Source: Burkholderia cepacia
Lineage (GTDB): Bacteria > Pseudomonadota > Gammaproteobacteria > Burkholderiales > Burkholderiaceae
Direction: 5' to 3'
Assembly: GCF_001039005.1 (NCBI RefSeq)
Contig: NZ_LDWR01000025.1
Location: 20,596 to 84,595, forward strand
DNA: 64,000 nt
Shown here: positions 1 to 8,692 of the stretch, one piece after another
Numbering within the stretch: position 1 is the stretch's first letter
How the letters are laid out: every line of letters begins with the position of its first letter
Program-made: the position numbers and the translations under genes
Notes under the pieces: model-generated
The model's database searches: none
The model's input: only the letters and a program-made list of their open reading frames with translations
Told to the model about the DNA's origin: nothing

Positions 1-322
1 GGCGCTCGGCCAGCAGTTCGAGGATCCGGCGCGCGTCGGTGACGAAGCGCACGTCGCTGAGCGTCTGCGCATCGTCCGGTGCCGGCTGGTCGTGGCCGAG
101 CACGAGCACCGGCAGGCCCTGGTGCGCATCGTCGAGTGCGTCGATCACCGTATGCCGCGGCCGCTCGAACCCGACGCGCTTCACGTCGAGGCGGCCGGCG
201 CGGTCGGGCGCGCTCGCCAGCAGTCCTTCGATCGACAGTCCGTGCGGACAGACAAAACGTTGCCCCGGATGCTTCGGATCGGCAAAGCCCGGTTCCAGCA
301 AAAACAGCACATCGCGACTCAT
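1..322 (-). CDS. DUF3088 family protein (partial, N-terminal part)
   Basis: Reading from an ATG at 322 on the minus strand, the frame stays open to the window edge (about 107 codons), so only the N-terminal part is present. The protein starts MSRDVLFLLEPGF, then has a CPHG motif near residue 28, a stretch like KRVGFERPRHTVIDALDD, and VLVLGHDQPAP. This matches my recollection of DUF3088 proteins, small cytoplasmic proteins with a thioredoxin-like look and no firmly assigned function. No operon partner is visible, because the upstream neighbour is a porin on the opposite strand. The family call is from memory of the pattern and is moderately certain. Confidence 0.6.
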   Translation of the reverse strand, partial: MSRDVLFLLEPGFADPKHPGQRFVCPHGLSIEGLLASAPDRAGRLDVKRVGFERPRHTVIDALDDAHQGLPVLVLGHDQPAPDDAQTLSDVRFVTDARRILELLAER

Positions 323-809
323 GTCAAACGGCTCCCGTGTTCGTTGTTCAGCCGGGACGAACGCGCGCTTGCGCGCTCTCCTGTTCCCGGAGCATGCCGG
401 CCCGCGACCGGATGCCCGACTCTACCGTCACGCCTCGCCCGGCCCTACCAACGTTTTGCGGAATCGATATGCGGGTGCGCGTAGCGCATCGGCCGTGCGC
501 TGCACAGCGGGTCGTTGCGTAAATGCATCGCGCACCGAACGGCATGTATTGCGCACATCGAACGATTTCACCGATCGATATGACGGCGATCGCGCATTTC
601 CGGCGGTCGACGTTCGCCGTCGGTGCGATGCGTTCGCCGCAGCATGCGTGCCGGATGCGATGGCGACGCACATGCCGGGCTTGCGGCATCGCACATTGCA
701 AATCGGCTGCGCATCGATTTGCAAACCACGGATCGGCCGTTCATCGGAGCGCCCGTCGTCAATAGCATCGTGATCCTCGCAGACGTACCCATAAAAACAG
801 AGGATGGTC
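323..809. other. intergenic region upstream of porin
   Basis: This is the divergent space between the DUF3088 gene and the porin. Several open frames cross it, but none has a ribosome site or recognisable protein. It presumably carries both promoters, though I cannot place a clear -35/-10 pair or terminator. Confidence 0.4.
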
Positions 810-1994
810 ATGATCAAGAAATCGGTAGTCCTGGGTTTGGTTTCGATCGGTTCGGTCAGCGCGCATGCGCAGAGTTCGGTCACGTTGTACGGCGTCGTCG
901 ATGCCGGTATCGCCTATACGAACAACCAGGGCGGCGCCAGCAACATCCAGCAGACGAGCGGCAAGCTGAGCGGCAGCCGCTGGGGCCTGAAAGGCGCGGA
1001 AGATCTCGGCGGCGGGTTGCAGGCGGTCTTCACGCTCGAAAGCGGGTTCCGTCCGAGCGACGGCGGGCTCGGCCAGGGCGGCCGCCTGTTCGGCCGCTCC
1101 GCGTACGTGGGCTTGAGCAAATCCGGCATCGGCACGCTGACGCTCGGCCGCCAGTACGAGCCGATCACCGATCTGGTCGCGCAGTACTCGGGGTCCGGCT
1201 TCTGGTCGCCAGCTACCCATGTGGGCGACAACGACAACATGAACCAGAGCTTCCGGCTGAACAACGCGGTGAAGTTCCGCAGCGACACGATCGCCGGCTT
1301 CACGGCCGACCTGCTCTATGCGTTCAGCAACCAGGCGAACGGCGGCGCGGGCACGGGGTTCTCGAACAACAACGCGTGGGGCGTGTCGGCGAACTACGTG
1401 AACGGCCCGCTGTCGTTCGGCGGCGGTTACGTGCGGTTCAATCATCCGAATGCGACGTCGAATACGAGCGGCGCGGTGGGCGGTGCGACCTCGACCACCG
1501 GCAACGACTACAGCGGCGCGTTTTTCTACGGGCTGAACGGCGGCGTGCTCAAGCAGCAGATCGGCGCCCTGGGCGCGAACTACGCACTCGGCCGCGCGAC
1601 GCTCGGCTTCGCGTGGAGCCACACGCAGCTCAACTATGTCGACGGCTCGTCGCGCAAGTTCAACAACTACGACGTGAACGCGCGCTACCAGATCACGCCG
1701 GCAGCCACGCTGATCGGCGTTTACACGTTCACCGACGGGCGCGCGAGCGGATTGCCGGGCACCGGCGGCCAGACGCTGAAGCCGCGCTGGCACCAGTTCA
1801 CGCTCGGTTTCGACTACGCGTTGTCAAAGCGCACCGACCTCTACCTGTCCGGCATCTACCAGCTCGCGGCCGGCGACCCGAGCACGGCAACGGCCGGCGG
1901 CTATCGCGCGGTCGCGGCGATCTCGAACATCGGCAGCGCATCGTCGACGAACCGCCAGGTCGCGGTCGTCAGCGGGCTACGCGTGAAGTTCTGA
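810..1994 (+). CDS. Gram-negative porin (Burkholderia trimeric porin family)
   Basis: This 394-residue outer-membrane general porin has a signal peptide of about 20 residues (MIKKSVVLGLVSIGSVSAHA) followed by SSVTLYGVVDAGI, the usual mature N-terminus. RWGLKGAEDLGGGLQAVFTLESGF and GRLFGRSAYVGL mark the first strands and the loop region. It ends GLRVKF with the terminal Phe needed for beta-barrel assembly. An in-frame ATG lies at 804, but the AGAGGA ribosome site (799-804) overlaps it and sits correctly for the ATG at 810, so 810 is preferred. The pore would pass small hydrophilic solutes; substrate preference cannot be read from sequence. Its proximity to the organosulfur genes could mean uptake of sulfonates, but that is only positional. 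Confidence 0.9.
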   Translation: MIKKSVVLGLVSIGSVSAHAQSSVTLYGVVDAGIAYTNNQGGASNIQQTSGKLSGSRWGLKGAEDLGGGLQAVFTLESGFRPSDGGLGQGGRLFGRSAYVGLSKSGIGTLTLGRQYEPITDLVAQYSGSGFWSPATHVGDNDNMNQSFRLNNAVKFRSDTIAGFTADLLYAFSNQANGGAGTGFSNNNAWGVSANYVNGPLSFGGGYVRFNHPNATSNTSGAVGGATSTTGNDYSGAFFYGLNGGVLKQQIGALGANYALGRATLGFAWSHTQLNYVDGSSRKFNNYDVNARYQITPAATLIGVYTFTDGRASGLPGTGGQTLKPRWHQFTLGFDYALSKRTDLYLSGIYQLAAGDPSTATAGGYRAVAAISNIGSASSTNRQVAVVSGLRVKF

Positions 1995-2126
1995 CGGCAC
2001 ACGCAACGGGCGCGGCGCAACAGGCACGATAAGCAAAGCGGGAATCGTTGTTTGCCGCGTCGCGCCCGGTTGCCGAGAATGTCCGTTTCCCCGCGTGCGG
2101 CCCCTGCGCGCGATACGCGTCCGACC

Positions 2127-3401
2127 ATGACCGACTCTCGTTTCCGTCCCCGTCCGCCCCGCACCGGCCGGCGCGCGGCGCTGCGCCAGCTCGCCGGCGG
2201 GTGGGCTGCCGCGATGCTGCCTGCCGGCGGCGCGCTCGCGAGCCAGCCGCTCGTTCCCCTGTCGCCGCTCGACGTGCCGCCGTGGACGCGCACACCGGGC
2301 GCGCCGCTGCTGTCGCCGCCCTACGGCGTGCCGGGGCCGCACGAAAGCGACGTGATCCGCCGCAGCGCCCGCGTGCCCGCACTGCCCGGTTCCGGCTCGT
2401 CGATGACGCCGCTCGCCGACCTGTTCGGCGACATCACGCCGAACGGCCTCGTCTACGAGCGTCATCACGCAGGCGTGCCGGACATCGATGCGCAACGCCA
2501 TCGCGTCGTCGTGCACGGCCTCGTGCGCGAGCCGCGCGTGTTCACGATCGACGACCTGCTGCGCTTTCCGTCCGAATCGCGAATCCACTTTCTCGAATGC
2601 TCGGGCAATACCGGCAGCGAATGGAACGGGCCGAGCGGGCTGCCCGTCCAGTTCACGCACGGGCTGCTGTCGTGCTGCGAATGGACGGGCGTCCGGCTGT
2701 CGACGCTGCTCGACGAAACGGGCCTCGATCCGACTGCGCGCTGGCTGCTCGCCGAAGGCGCGGACGGCGCGGCGATGACGCGCAGCCTGCCGCTCGACCG
2801 GATCCTCGAACGCGCGCTCGTCGTCTATGCGCAGAACGGCGAACGGCTGCGCCCCGAGAACGGCTACCCGGTGCGGCTGATCGTGCCGGGTTTCGAGGGC
2901 AATACGAACATCAAGTGGCTGCGGCGGCTGAAACTGGTGCGCGCGCCGGAGATGACGCGCGAGGAAACGTCGAAATACACGAACCTGCTGCCCGGCGGCT
3001 GCGCACGCCAGTTCGTGTTCGAGATGGATGCGAAGTCGGTCATCACGCGGCCTTCGGCCGGCCATCGTCTTGCCGCGCACGGTTATTGCCCGATCAGCGG
3101 GTATGCGTGGTCGGGCCGCGGCCGTATTCGCGCCGTCGACGTGTCGACCGACGGCGGCCGCACGTGGCGGCCCGCGCGTATCGCGGGCGACGTGCGCGAT
3201 CGCGCACTGACGCGCTTCGAGGCCGACTGGATCTGGAACGGCGAGTCGGCCGACCTGCAAAGCCGCGCAACCGACGACACCGGCTACGTGCAACCGACCC
3301 GCGACGCGCTCGTCGCCGCGCGTGGCGTCAAGTCGCAGTACCACTACAACGGCATCCAGAATTGGCACGTCGGCGCGGACGGCGAGGTGCGCAATGCGTA
3401 A
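2127..3401 (+). CDS. soxC: SoxC-like sulfite dehydrogenase, molybdopterin subunit
   Basis: The protein belongs to the SoxC/sulfite-oxidase molybdoenzyme family, which oxidises sulfite or protein-bound sulfane sulfur in the periplasm. From ATG 2127 it is 424 residues. A twin-arginine pair (R15-R16 in TGRRAALRQLAGG) with a hydrophobic stretch and an ALA cleavage site predicts Tat export. The molybdenum-ligand cysteine is C158 in HFLECSGNTGSEWNG. VRLIVPGFEGNTNIKW and the C-terminal Ig-like dimerisation region (VDVSTDGGRTWRPARI) are also present. Longer starts at 2079 (ATG) and 2052 (TTG) exist, but 2127 places the Tat motif normally. It overlaps the cytochrome gene by 8 bases, so the pair is co-translated. 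No soxXYZAB genes are in view, so stand-alone sulfite disposal from sulfonate breakdown is likelier than thiosulfate oxidation. Confidence 0.85.
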   Translation: MTDSRFRPRPPRTGRRAALRQLAGGWAAAMLPAGGALASQPLVPLSPLDVPPWTRTPGAPLLSPPYGVPGPHESDVIRRSARVPALPGSGSSMTPLADLFGDITPNGLVYERHHAGVPDIDAQRHRVVVHGLVREPRVFTIDDLLRFPSESRIHFLECSGNTGSEWNGPSGLPVQFTHGLLSCCEWTGVRLSTLLDETGLDPTARWLLAEGADGAAMTRSLPLDRILERALVVYAQNGERLRPENGYPVRLIVPGFEGNTNIKWLRRLKLVRAPEMTREETSKYTNLLPGGCARQFVFEMDAKSVITRPSAGHRLAAHGYCPISGYAWSGRGRIRAVDVSTDGGRTWRPARIAGDVRDRALTRFEADWIWNGESADLQSRATDDTGYVQPTRDALVAARGVKSQYHYNGIQNWHVGADGEVRNA

Positions 3402-3918
3402 GCCGCTTGCGTGCCTGATCGCCACGTCCGTGGCCGTCTCGAACGCGTTCGGCGCGGGCTTCGGCCTCGGGCAGCCGGTCGACCGCGCGGCGCTCGCCGC
3501 GTGGGACATCGACGTCGCGCCCGACGGCAACGGCCTGCCGCCCGGCGCGGGCGCGGTCGCGCGCGGCGGTCATGTGTTCGCGGACAAGTGCGCGATGTGC
3601 CACGGCGCGGGCGGCGAAGGCGGTGTCGGCGATCCGCTCGTCGGCGGCATCGGTTCGCTCGCGGGCGAACAACCGAAAAAGACGGTCGGCAGCTACTGGC
3701 CGTACGCGACGACGCTGTTCGACTACATCCGCCGTGCGATGCCGTACAACGCGCCGCAATCGCTGAGCGCGGACGACGTCTACGCGGTCACGGCATACGT
3801 CCTCCACCTGAACGGCATCGTGCCCGGCGACGCACGGCTCGACGCGCGCTCGCTGCCGCGCGTGCAGATGCCGAACCGCGCGGGCTTCGTGCCCGATCCG
3901 AGGCCGGGCAAGCTATGA
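3394..3918 (+). CDS. c-type cytochrome, SoxD-like partner of the sulfite dehydrogenase
   Basis: This 174-residue periplasmic cytochrome c should accept electrons from the preceding molybdoenzyme. It has a signal peptide (about residues 1-20, cleavage near AFG-AGF). A single haem site is C66-A-M-C69-H70, and the probable axial methionine is M116 in RRAMPYNAPQSL. The ATG at 3394 lies inside the upstream gene and overlaps its stop by 8 bases. Classical SoxD proteins are larger (often two-domain), so this is a short SoxD- or SorB-like cytochrome rather than a full SoxD. Confidence 0.85.
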   Translation: MRKPLACLIATSVAVSNAFGAGFGLGQPVDRAALAAWDIDVAPDGNGLPPGAGAVARGGHVFADKCAMCHGAGGEGGVGDPLVGGIGSLAGEQPKKTVGSYWPYATTLFDYIRRAMPYNAPQSLSADDVYAVTAYVLHLNGIVPGDARLDARSLPRVQMPNRAGFVPDPRPGKL

Positions 3919-4045
3919 CGCGATGCGATCCGCTCGCCGGAACATCAGGCATCGCCCCCGGCCGAACCGCCGCCACGCGTGCGAGTCGTTGTCGTACGGC
4001 TTCGATTACGGCTTCGATGCGTGCACACGCCGCAAGGAACCCATC

Positions 4046-5233
4046 ATGAGCGACACCGCCCTCGCCGCCCCCGTCGCGCCGTCGCCGTTCGTCGACGTCC
4101 GCTCGCCGGCGGATTTCCCCGACAGCCCCGTCTCGCGCGTGCTTGCGCAGCCGCTGATGCTCGGGCTGTTCCTGCCGATCCAGGCCGGCGGCTGGAGCGC
4201 GTCGACGCTGCCGCGCTCGACCGACTGGACGTTCGACTACAACGCCGAACTGGTCGCCCGCGCCGAGGCGCTCGACTTCGATCTCGTGTTCGCGTTGTCG
4301 CAGTGGCTGCCGAAAGGCGGCTACGGCGGCGTGTTCGATGGTCACGCGCTCGATTCTTTCATGACGCTGGCCGCGCTGACCGCGCGTACCGAGCGGATCA
4401 TTCTCGTCGCGACGAGCCACGTGCTCTACGGGCCGTGGCATCCGCTGCATTTCGCGAAATTCACCGCGACGCTCGATCACATCTCGCGCGGGCGCTGGGG
4501 GATCAACGTCGTGACCGGCCACCGCGCGATCGAGCACGAGATGTTCGGCTGGAACCGGATCGAGCACGACCGGCGCTACGACATGGCCGCCGAATTCCTC
4601 GATGCGGTCCAGCAGTTGTGGGCGCAACCGGACAATTTCAGCTACGCGCCCGCGCTGTCGAGCTGGCGCCTGGGCGGCGCCTTCGTGACGCCGAAGCCGC
4701 GCTACGGCCGCCCGCTGCTGATCAACGCGACCGGCTCGGACGCGGGCATCGATTTCGCGGCGCGCTATTCGGACATCGTGTTCGTCACGAGCCCGGCCGG
4801 CCCCGACGCCGAGCGTGCGCTCGACGCGCTGCCCGCGCATACCGCCCGCGTAAAGGCGGCCGCCGCGGCACGCGGCCGGACGATCCGCACGCTGCTCAAT
4901 CCGCTCGTGATCTGCCGCGAGACAGCGGCCGAAGCACGCGCGTACCGCGACGCGATCGTCGCGCATGCGGACGCAGGCAGCTTCCACCGTTTCGACAGCG
5001 ACGCGCATGCATGGCGCGGCGGCATCGAGCAGCGTTCGCAGGCCGCCGCACGCGCGATCGGCGGCAATATCTCGATCACAGGCTCACCCGAAGAAGTCGC
5101 CGACACCATCGTGCGGCTGCACCGCGCGGGCATCGACGGTATCCAGCTGAGCTTCTACGACTTCAAGCCCGATCTCGACTTCTTTGGCGAGCGCGTGCTG
5201 CCGCTGCTGCGCGACGCCGGCTTGCGGCGTTGA
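4046..5233 (+). CDS. sfnG: SfnG-like FMNH2-dependent dimethylsulfone monooxygenase
   Basis: This is a 395-residue luciferase-like (LLM) flavin monooxygenase. The N-terminal region PLMLGLFLPIQAGGWSAST followed by LPRSTDWTFDYNAELVARAE is characteristic of SfnG, which uses reduced FMN from a partner reductase to oxidise dimethylsulfone to methanesulfinate. LSQWLPKGGYGG and GRWGINVVTGHRAIEHEMFG are further family blocks. The ATG at 4046 has an AAGGA site eight bases upstream, so a longer in-frame extension from 3923 is rejected. It follows the sulfite dehydrogenase pair on the same strand (127-base gap) and converges on two further sulfur-type flavoproteins. No flavin reductase is visible here. 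Alternative: another LLM sulfonate monooxygenase such as MsuD/SsuD. Confidence 0.82.
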   Translation: MSDTALAAPVAPSPFVDVRSPADFPDSPVSRVLAQPLMLGLFLPIQAGGWSASTLPRSTDWTFDYNAELVARAEALDFDLVFALSQWLPKGGYGGVFDGHALDSFMTLAALTARTERIILVATSHVLYGPWHPLHFAKFTATLDHISRGRWGINVVTGHRAIEHEMFGWNRIEHDRRYDMAAEFLDAVQQLWAQPDNFSYAPALSSWRLGGAFVTPKPRYGRPLLINATGSDAGIDFAARYSDIVFVTSPAGPDAERALDALPAHTARVKAAAAARGRTIRTLLNPLVICRETAAEARAYRDAIVAHADAGSFHRFDSDAHAWRGGIEQRSQAAARAIGGNISITGSPEEVADTIVRLHRAGIDGIQLSFYDFKPDLDFFGERVLPLLRDAGLRR

Positions 5234-5235
5234 CG

Positions 5236-6597
5236 TCAGGCGGCCGACGCCTCGCGCGCCGCGGCGACGTCACGCACCGGCCGCCGCAACCCGAGATGCT
5301 CGCGCAGCGTATGGCCGGCATAGTCGCTGCGAAACAGCCCGCGGCGGCGCAACTCGGGCAGTACCAGCGCGATGAAATCGTCGAGCCCGCCGGGCAGCGT
5401 CGGCGCCATCACGTTGTAGCCGTCCGCGCCGTAGCGCACGAACCGCTCCTCGAGCTGGTCGACGATCTGCTCCGGTGTGCCGACGAGTTGCCAATGGCCG
5501 CGCGCGCCGGCGATGCGCAGGTAGAGCTCGCGGATCGTCAGGTTCTCGCGTCGCGCGAGCTCGATCGTGAGTGCCTGCCGGCTCTTGCTTGCATTGGTTT
5601 CCGGCAGCGGCGGAATCGGGCCGTCGAGCGGATACGCGGACAGGTCGAACCCGCCCGTGAGGCCCGACACGAGCGCGAGCCCGACCTTCGGGTCGATCAG
5701 TGACTGCAGCGCGTCGAATTTCTCCTTCGCTTCGCTTTCGGTGCGACCCACGACCGGAAAGACGCCGGGCATGATCTTCAGCGAGTCGGGGTCGCGGCCG
5801 AACGCCGCGAGCTGGCCCTTCACGTCCGCATAAAACGCAACCGCGTCGTCGAGCGTCTGCTGCGCGGTGAAGATCACCTCTGCCGTTCGCGCGGCCAGTC
5901 GCGTGCCGGCCGGCGACGACCCGGCCTGCACGACGACCGGATGCCCCTGCGGCGGCCGCGCGACGTTCAGCGGCCCGCGGACCTGGAAGAAGCGGCCGCG
6001 ATGGTCGAGCACATGGCGTTTTTCCGGATCGAAGAAGCGGCCCGACGCGCGATCGCGCACGAACGCGTCGTCGTCCCAGCTATCCCACAGGCCGTGCACG
6101 ACGTCGGCGAATTCCTCGGCGCGCGCATAGCGTTCCGCATGATCGAAATGCGTATCGCGATTGAAGTTGCGCGCCTCGTGCGCGCTCGACGACGTGACGA
6201 GGTTCCAGCCCGCGCGGCCGCCGCTGATGTGGTCGAGCGACGCGAACTTGCGCGCGATGTGGAACGGTTCGTTGAAACTCGTCGACGCGGTGCCGACGAG
6301 GCCGATCCGTTCGGTGACGACCGCGAGCGCCGACAGCAACGTCAGCGGCTCGAACTGCGCGACGTAGCTGTGCGCGGTGCGGCTCAGGAATTCGACGTCG
6401 TCGCCGCGCGTGCCCACGCCGTCGGCGAGGAAGACGAGATCGAACTTCGCGGCCTCGGCCGCCTGTGCGAGCCGCGCGTAGTGGTGAAAGTCGACGCCCG
6501 CGTCGGCCTGCGACCCGGGATGGCGCCACGCGGCGATGTGATGACCGGTCGGATACAGGAATGCGCCGAGATGCAGGTGGCCGGTGCGGGTCGTCAT
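5236..6597 (-). CDS. NtaA/SnaA/DszA-family FMN-dependent monooxygenase
   Basis: A 453-residue LLM flavin monooxygenase of the NtaA/SnaA/DszA (SoxA) subfamily. It has the start LHLGAFLYPTGHHIAAWRHP, the block VTSSSAHEARNFN with a preceding GGRAGWNLV, and the substrate-side stretch GHPVVVQAGSSPAGTRLAAR. Members use FMNH2 and oxygen to cleave C-N or C-S bonds in chelators, antibiotics or organosulfur compounds; the substrate here cannot be assigned. It is cytoplasmic and ends 3 bases from the sfnG-like gene in convergent orientation. The DszC/SfnC-like gene lies 68 bases upstream on the same strand, so both probably form one sulfur-scavenging operon. Confidence 0.82.
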   Translation of the reverse strand: MTTRTGHLHLGAFLYPTGHHIAAWRHPGSQADAGVDFHHYARLAQAAEAAKFDLVFLADGVGTRGDDVEFLSRTAHSYVAQFEPLTLLSALAVVTERIGLVGTASTSFNEPFHIARKFASLDHISGGRAGWNLVTSSSAHEARNFNRDTHFDHAERYARAEEFADVVHGLWDSWDDDAFVRDRASGRFFDPEKRHVLDHRGRFFQVRGPLNVARPPQGHPVVVQAGSSPAGTRLAARTAEVIFTAQQTLDDAVAFYADVKGQLAAFGRDPDSLKIMPGVFPVVGRTESEAKEKFDALQSLIDPKVGLALVSGLTGGFDLSAYPLDGPIPPLPETNASKSRQALTIELARRENLTIRELYLRIAGARGHWQLVGTPEQIVDQLEERFVRYGADGYNVMAPTLPGGLDDFIALVLPELRRRGLFRSDYAGHTLREHLGLRRPVRDVAAAREASAA

Positions 6598-6665
6598 GAG
6601 AGGGGTTCCCGGAAAGGAGGCTGCGCGCGGCAGGCGATCGTCGTCGCCGGACCGGCGCGGCCGGG

Positions 6666-7883
6666 TCAGAACACGCGCCCTTCGGTCAGGTGCGTCGTCA
6701 CGCCGTTCAACTCGTAATCGCCGATCACGCGCGCCTTGTGCAGCAGCGGGTTGTGGCTGAAGATCGTGCGAAGGTTGCGCCAGTGCCGGTCGAGGTTGTG
6801 CTCGCGCGCGGTCGCGGACGCGCCGCCGACTTCGAACAGCCGCTCGGCCGCATGCAGCGCGAGCTTGCTGACGATCAGCTGCGTGCGCGCGGTCGCGAGT
6901 GCGCTGTCGAGCACGAGCGTGTGCGCGTCGGCGTCGCCCGCTGCGATCGCGTCGGCGGAACGGTCGAGCGCCCGCGCGTTTTCGCGCACGAGCGCATCGA
7001 TCGCGTGACTGTGCGCGGACAGTTCGCCGACGATCTGCTGGATAAAATGATCGTCGCGTGCGGTCGGCGCCGGGCTGTGCAGCGCTGGGCGGCCGTGCGC
7101 GAGCACGTAGCGGCGCGCGTCGGCCACCACGTTACGCACGATCCCCGCGCCGGTCGCGACGAGATGAAGCTGCCGCAGCGCACCGCAATGGCGGCCGACG
7201 AGCGACGCGCCGTCGCGCGCGGCCACTTCGTCCGCGAACACCTGCACGTCGTCGAGCAGCAGGCTGCCGCTCGCGGTCATGCGCTGGCCCATCCCGTCCC
7301 AGTCGTCGAGCACCTGCACGCCGTCGCGCGCGACGGGAACGATCACGGCAAGCGCGTCGCCCTGCTCGTTCTCCACGTTGATGCGCGCGAAATCGGCAAA
7401 TGCGGTGCCCGTCGAATAGTATTTGCGGCCCGTCACGCGATGGTGATCGCCGTCCCGGCGCAGCACGGTCGTGTTCTCGCCCGGCCGCGACGTGCCGCGC
7501 TCGGTCGACGCGCCGCCGAAGATCGCGCCGGCCAGCGCGCGTTCGAGCTGCACGTCGTTGAACGGCGTGCGCGGCGACAGCCGCAGCGTCTCGGTCATGT
7601 CGTAGTGGATGCGCAGCGCGTGCGCAAGATTCGAGTCGGCCGCGGCCAGCGTCGCGATCGTGTCGAACAGATCGACCAGCGTGCCGCCGAGGCCGCCCCG
7701 TTCCACCGGAATCCGCAGCACGCCCAGCGCCGAGCGCCGGAAGATCGCGAAGCCTTCGAACGGCAGCTCGCGACGCGCCTCGCGTTGCGCGGCATCCTGC
7801 CCGATCGCATTCGCGAGATCGAGCAGTGCTGCAAGCGCGTCGCGCAACGCGTCGCTCGGATCGACGGCATCACGGGCAGTCAT
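6666..7883 (-). CDS. acyl-CoA-dehydrogenase-fold flavoprotein (DszC/SfnC-like monooxygenase)
   Basis: A 405-residue member of the acyl-CoA dehydrogenase fold used by flavin-dependent monooxygenases such as DszC and by Sfn-type sulfur-acquisition oxidoreductases. The N-terminal helices are followed by IPVERGGLGGTLVDLFD, a central beta domain (GRKYYSTGTAFADF; DWDGMGQRMTASGSLLLDDV), and the C-terminal signature RHWRNLRTIFSHNPLLHKAR then VIGDYELNGV typical of the DszC group. There is no acyl-CoA-dehydrogenase catalytic glutamate context I can recognise. An AAGGA site lies upstream of the ATG at 7883. It is the first gene of a two-gene minus-strand unit with the DszA-type enzyme. Its 5' side faces the transposon scar, 180 bp away. 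Confidence 0.78.
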   Translation of the reverse strand: MTARDAVDPSDALRDALAALLDLANAIGQDAAQREARRELPFEGFAIFRRSALGVLRIPVERGGLGGTLVDLFDTIATLAAADSNLAHALRIHYDMTETLRLSPRTPFNDVQLERALAGAIFGGASTERGTSRPGENTTVLRRDGDHHRVTGRKYYSTGTAFADFARINVENEQGDALAVIVPVARDGVQVLDDWDGMGQRMTASGSLLLDDVQVFADEVAARDGASLVGRHCGALRQLHLVATGAGIVRNVVADARRYVLAHGRPALHSPAPTARDDHFIQQIVGELSAHSHAIDALVRENARALDRSADAIAAGDADAHTLVLDSALATARTQLIVSKLALHAAERLFEVGGASATAREHNLDRHWRNLRTIFSHNPLLHKARVIGDYELNGVTTHLTEGRVF

Positions 7884-8063
7884 TCGGCGGTTCCTTAAGC
7901 GAGAAGATCGGGAGCGTCGCTGCGTGGCGCGATCACGGCATCCGCGACACGGCGCACACGCAGCACGGCAAAGTATAGGGACGCGCCCGACGCGCGTGAA
8001 AAACCGATTTCAGCTTTTGTTATGCGTGCGCCGGGAATGGTCGCGCACCATCGCGTCAGTGCT

Positions 8064-8100
8064 GGGGGGCCCTCAAGAAACGGGTTTTTCGTACGCTAAG
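8064..8100 (+). repeat. Tn3-family terminal inverted repeat (one end)
   Basis: A 37-bp stretch begins with six G residues, has AAGAAACGGG in the middle and ends TTTTTCGTACGCTAAG, the classic inner end of Tn3/Tn21-group inverted repeats. It reads inward to the right. The transposase remnant ends within it, exactly as tnpA does beside its IR in intact elements. I found no facing second copy (CTTAGCGTACG) up to about 12.6 kb, so the other end has probably been lost. Confidence 0.75.
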
Positions 8101-8620
8101 GCGGCCCGGCCGATTTTCTGTGGTGCAAGGGCCGGAATCGTCCCTTGGCAACGCGTTTGTTGGCGTGCCACACATCATCACCGGTCAGATTGATGTCGTT
8201 CCAGCCGAGCGGCACGACGTGTGAGATCAGGCTGTCGTCGATCTTGCGCTGCTGCCGCAACGCGACGATCGAACACTCCAGATATACCGCGCTCCAGAGC
8301 GTGATCGCAGCCACTACCAGAAGACGGTAGAAGAACACCGCCCGTGCCAGTGAATTACGGACTTCTCCCTTATTCAGTCCGGCGGACACGCGCCGACGAA
8401 GCGCCAGGGCCTGAAGCCATTTCAGCGTGAACAACCTACGCTCGATCCGCCCGAGTTCGCGCAGGCCGACCGCAAGCCCGTTCTGCCGCGGATATGCGCT
8501 CTGGAGCAGCCCCTTGAAACACGGACATAACCTCTGCGGGTAGCCTGTTGCGTGAGGCGTGGCGTGTTGGTCGTCGTCATGATTGGTCAACGGTGCAGCG
8601 AGATCGGGTCGAGATATCAA
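8096..8620 (-). pseudogene. tnpA: Tn3-family transposase C-terminal remnant
   Basis: The open frame encodes only the C-terminal part of a Tn3-family TnpA. Recognisable blocks are [55 protein letters not shown], and [15 protein letters not shown] then GRFRPL. Relative to the family, about 19 residues are missing between VFF.RL and LVVAAI, removing the conserved GEIRDRSFE...YRASGLN region. Homology starts near 8515; upstream residues of the frame look unrelated. Full-length Tn3 transposases are near 1000 residues, so this is clearly inactive. It abuts the terminal repeat at 8064-8100 in the native arrangement. Confidence 0.82.
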
Positions 8621-8692
8621 TCTCCGCCGATATCATGTCTCCCCACAACCCTGACGACGACCATCGACACGCCATGCGGGCCAGCCTCCCGA

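Noticed and set aside
623..2032. Long plus-strand frame (469 codons) across the first porin
   Set aside because: It is a frame-shifted shadow of the porin, Arg/Gly/Pro-rich with no family pattern. The porin frame has signal peptide, motifs and terminal Phe.
1977..3530. 517-codon minus-strand frame opposite the sulfite dehydrogenase
   Set aside because: It is an antisense shadow in GC-rich codon usage. The plus strand holds a complete molybdoenzyme.
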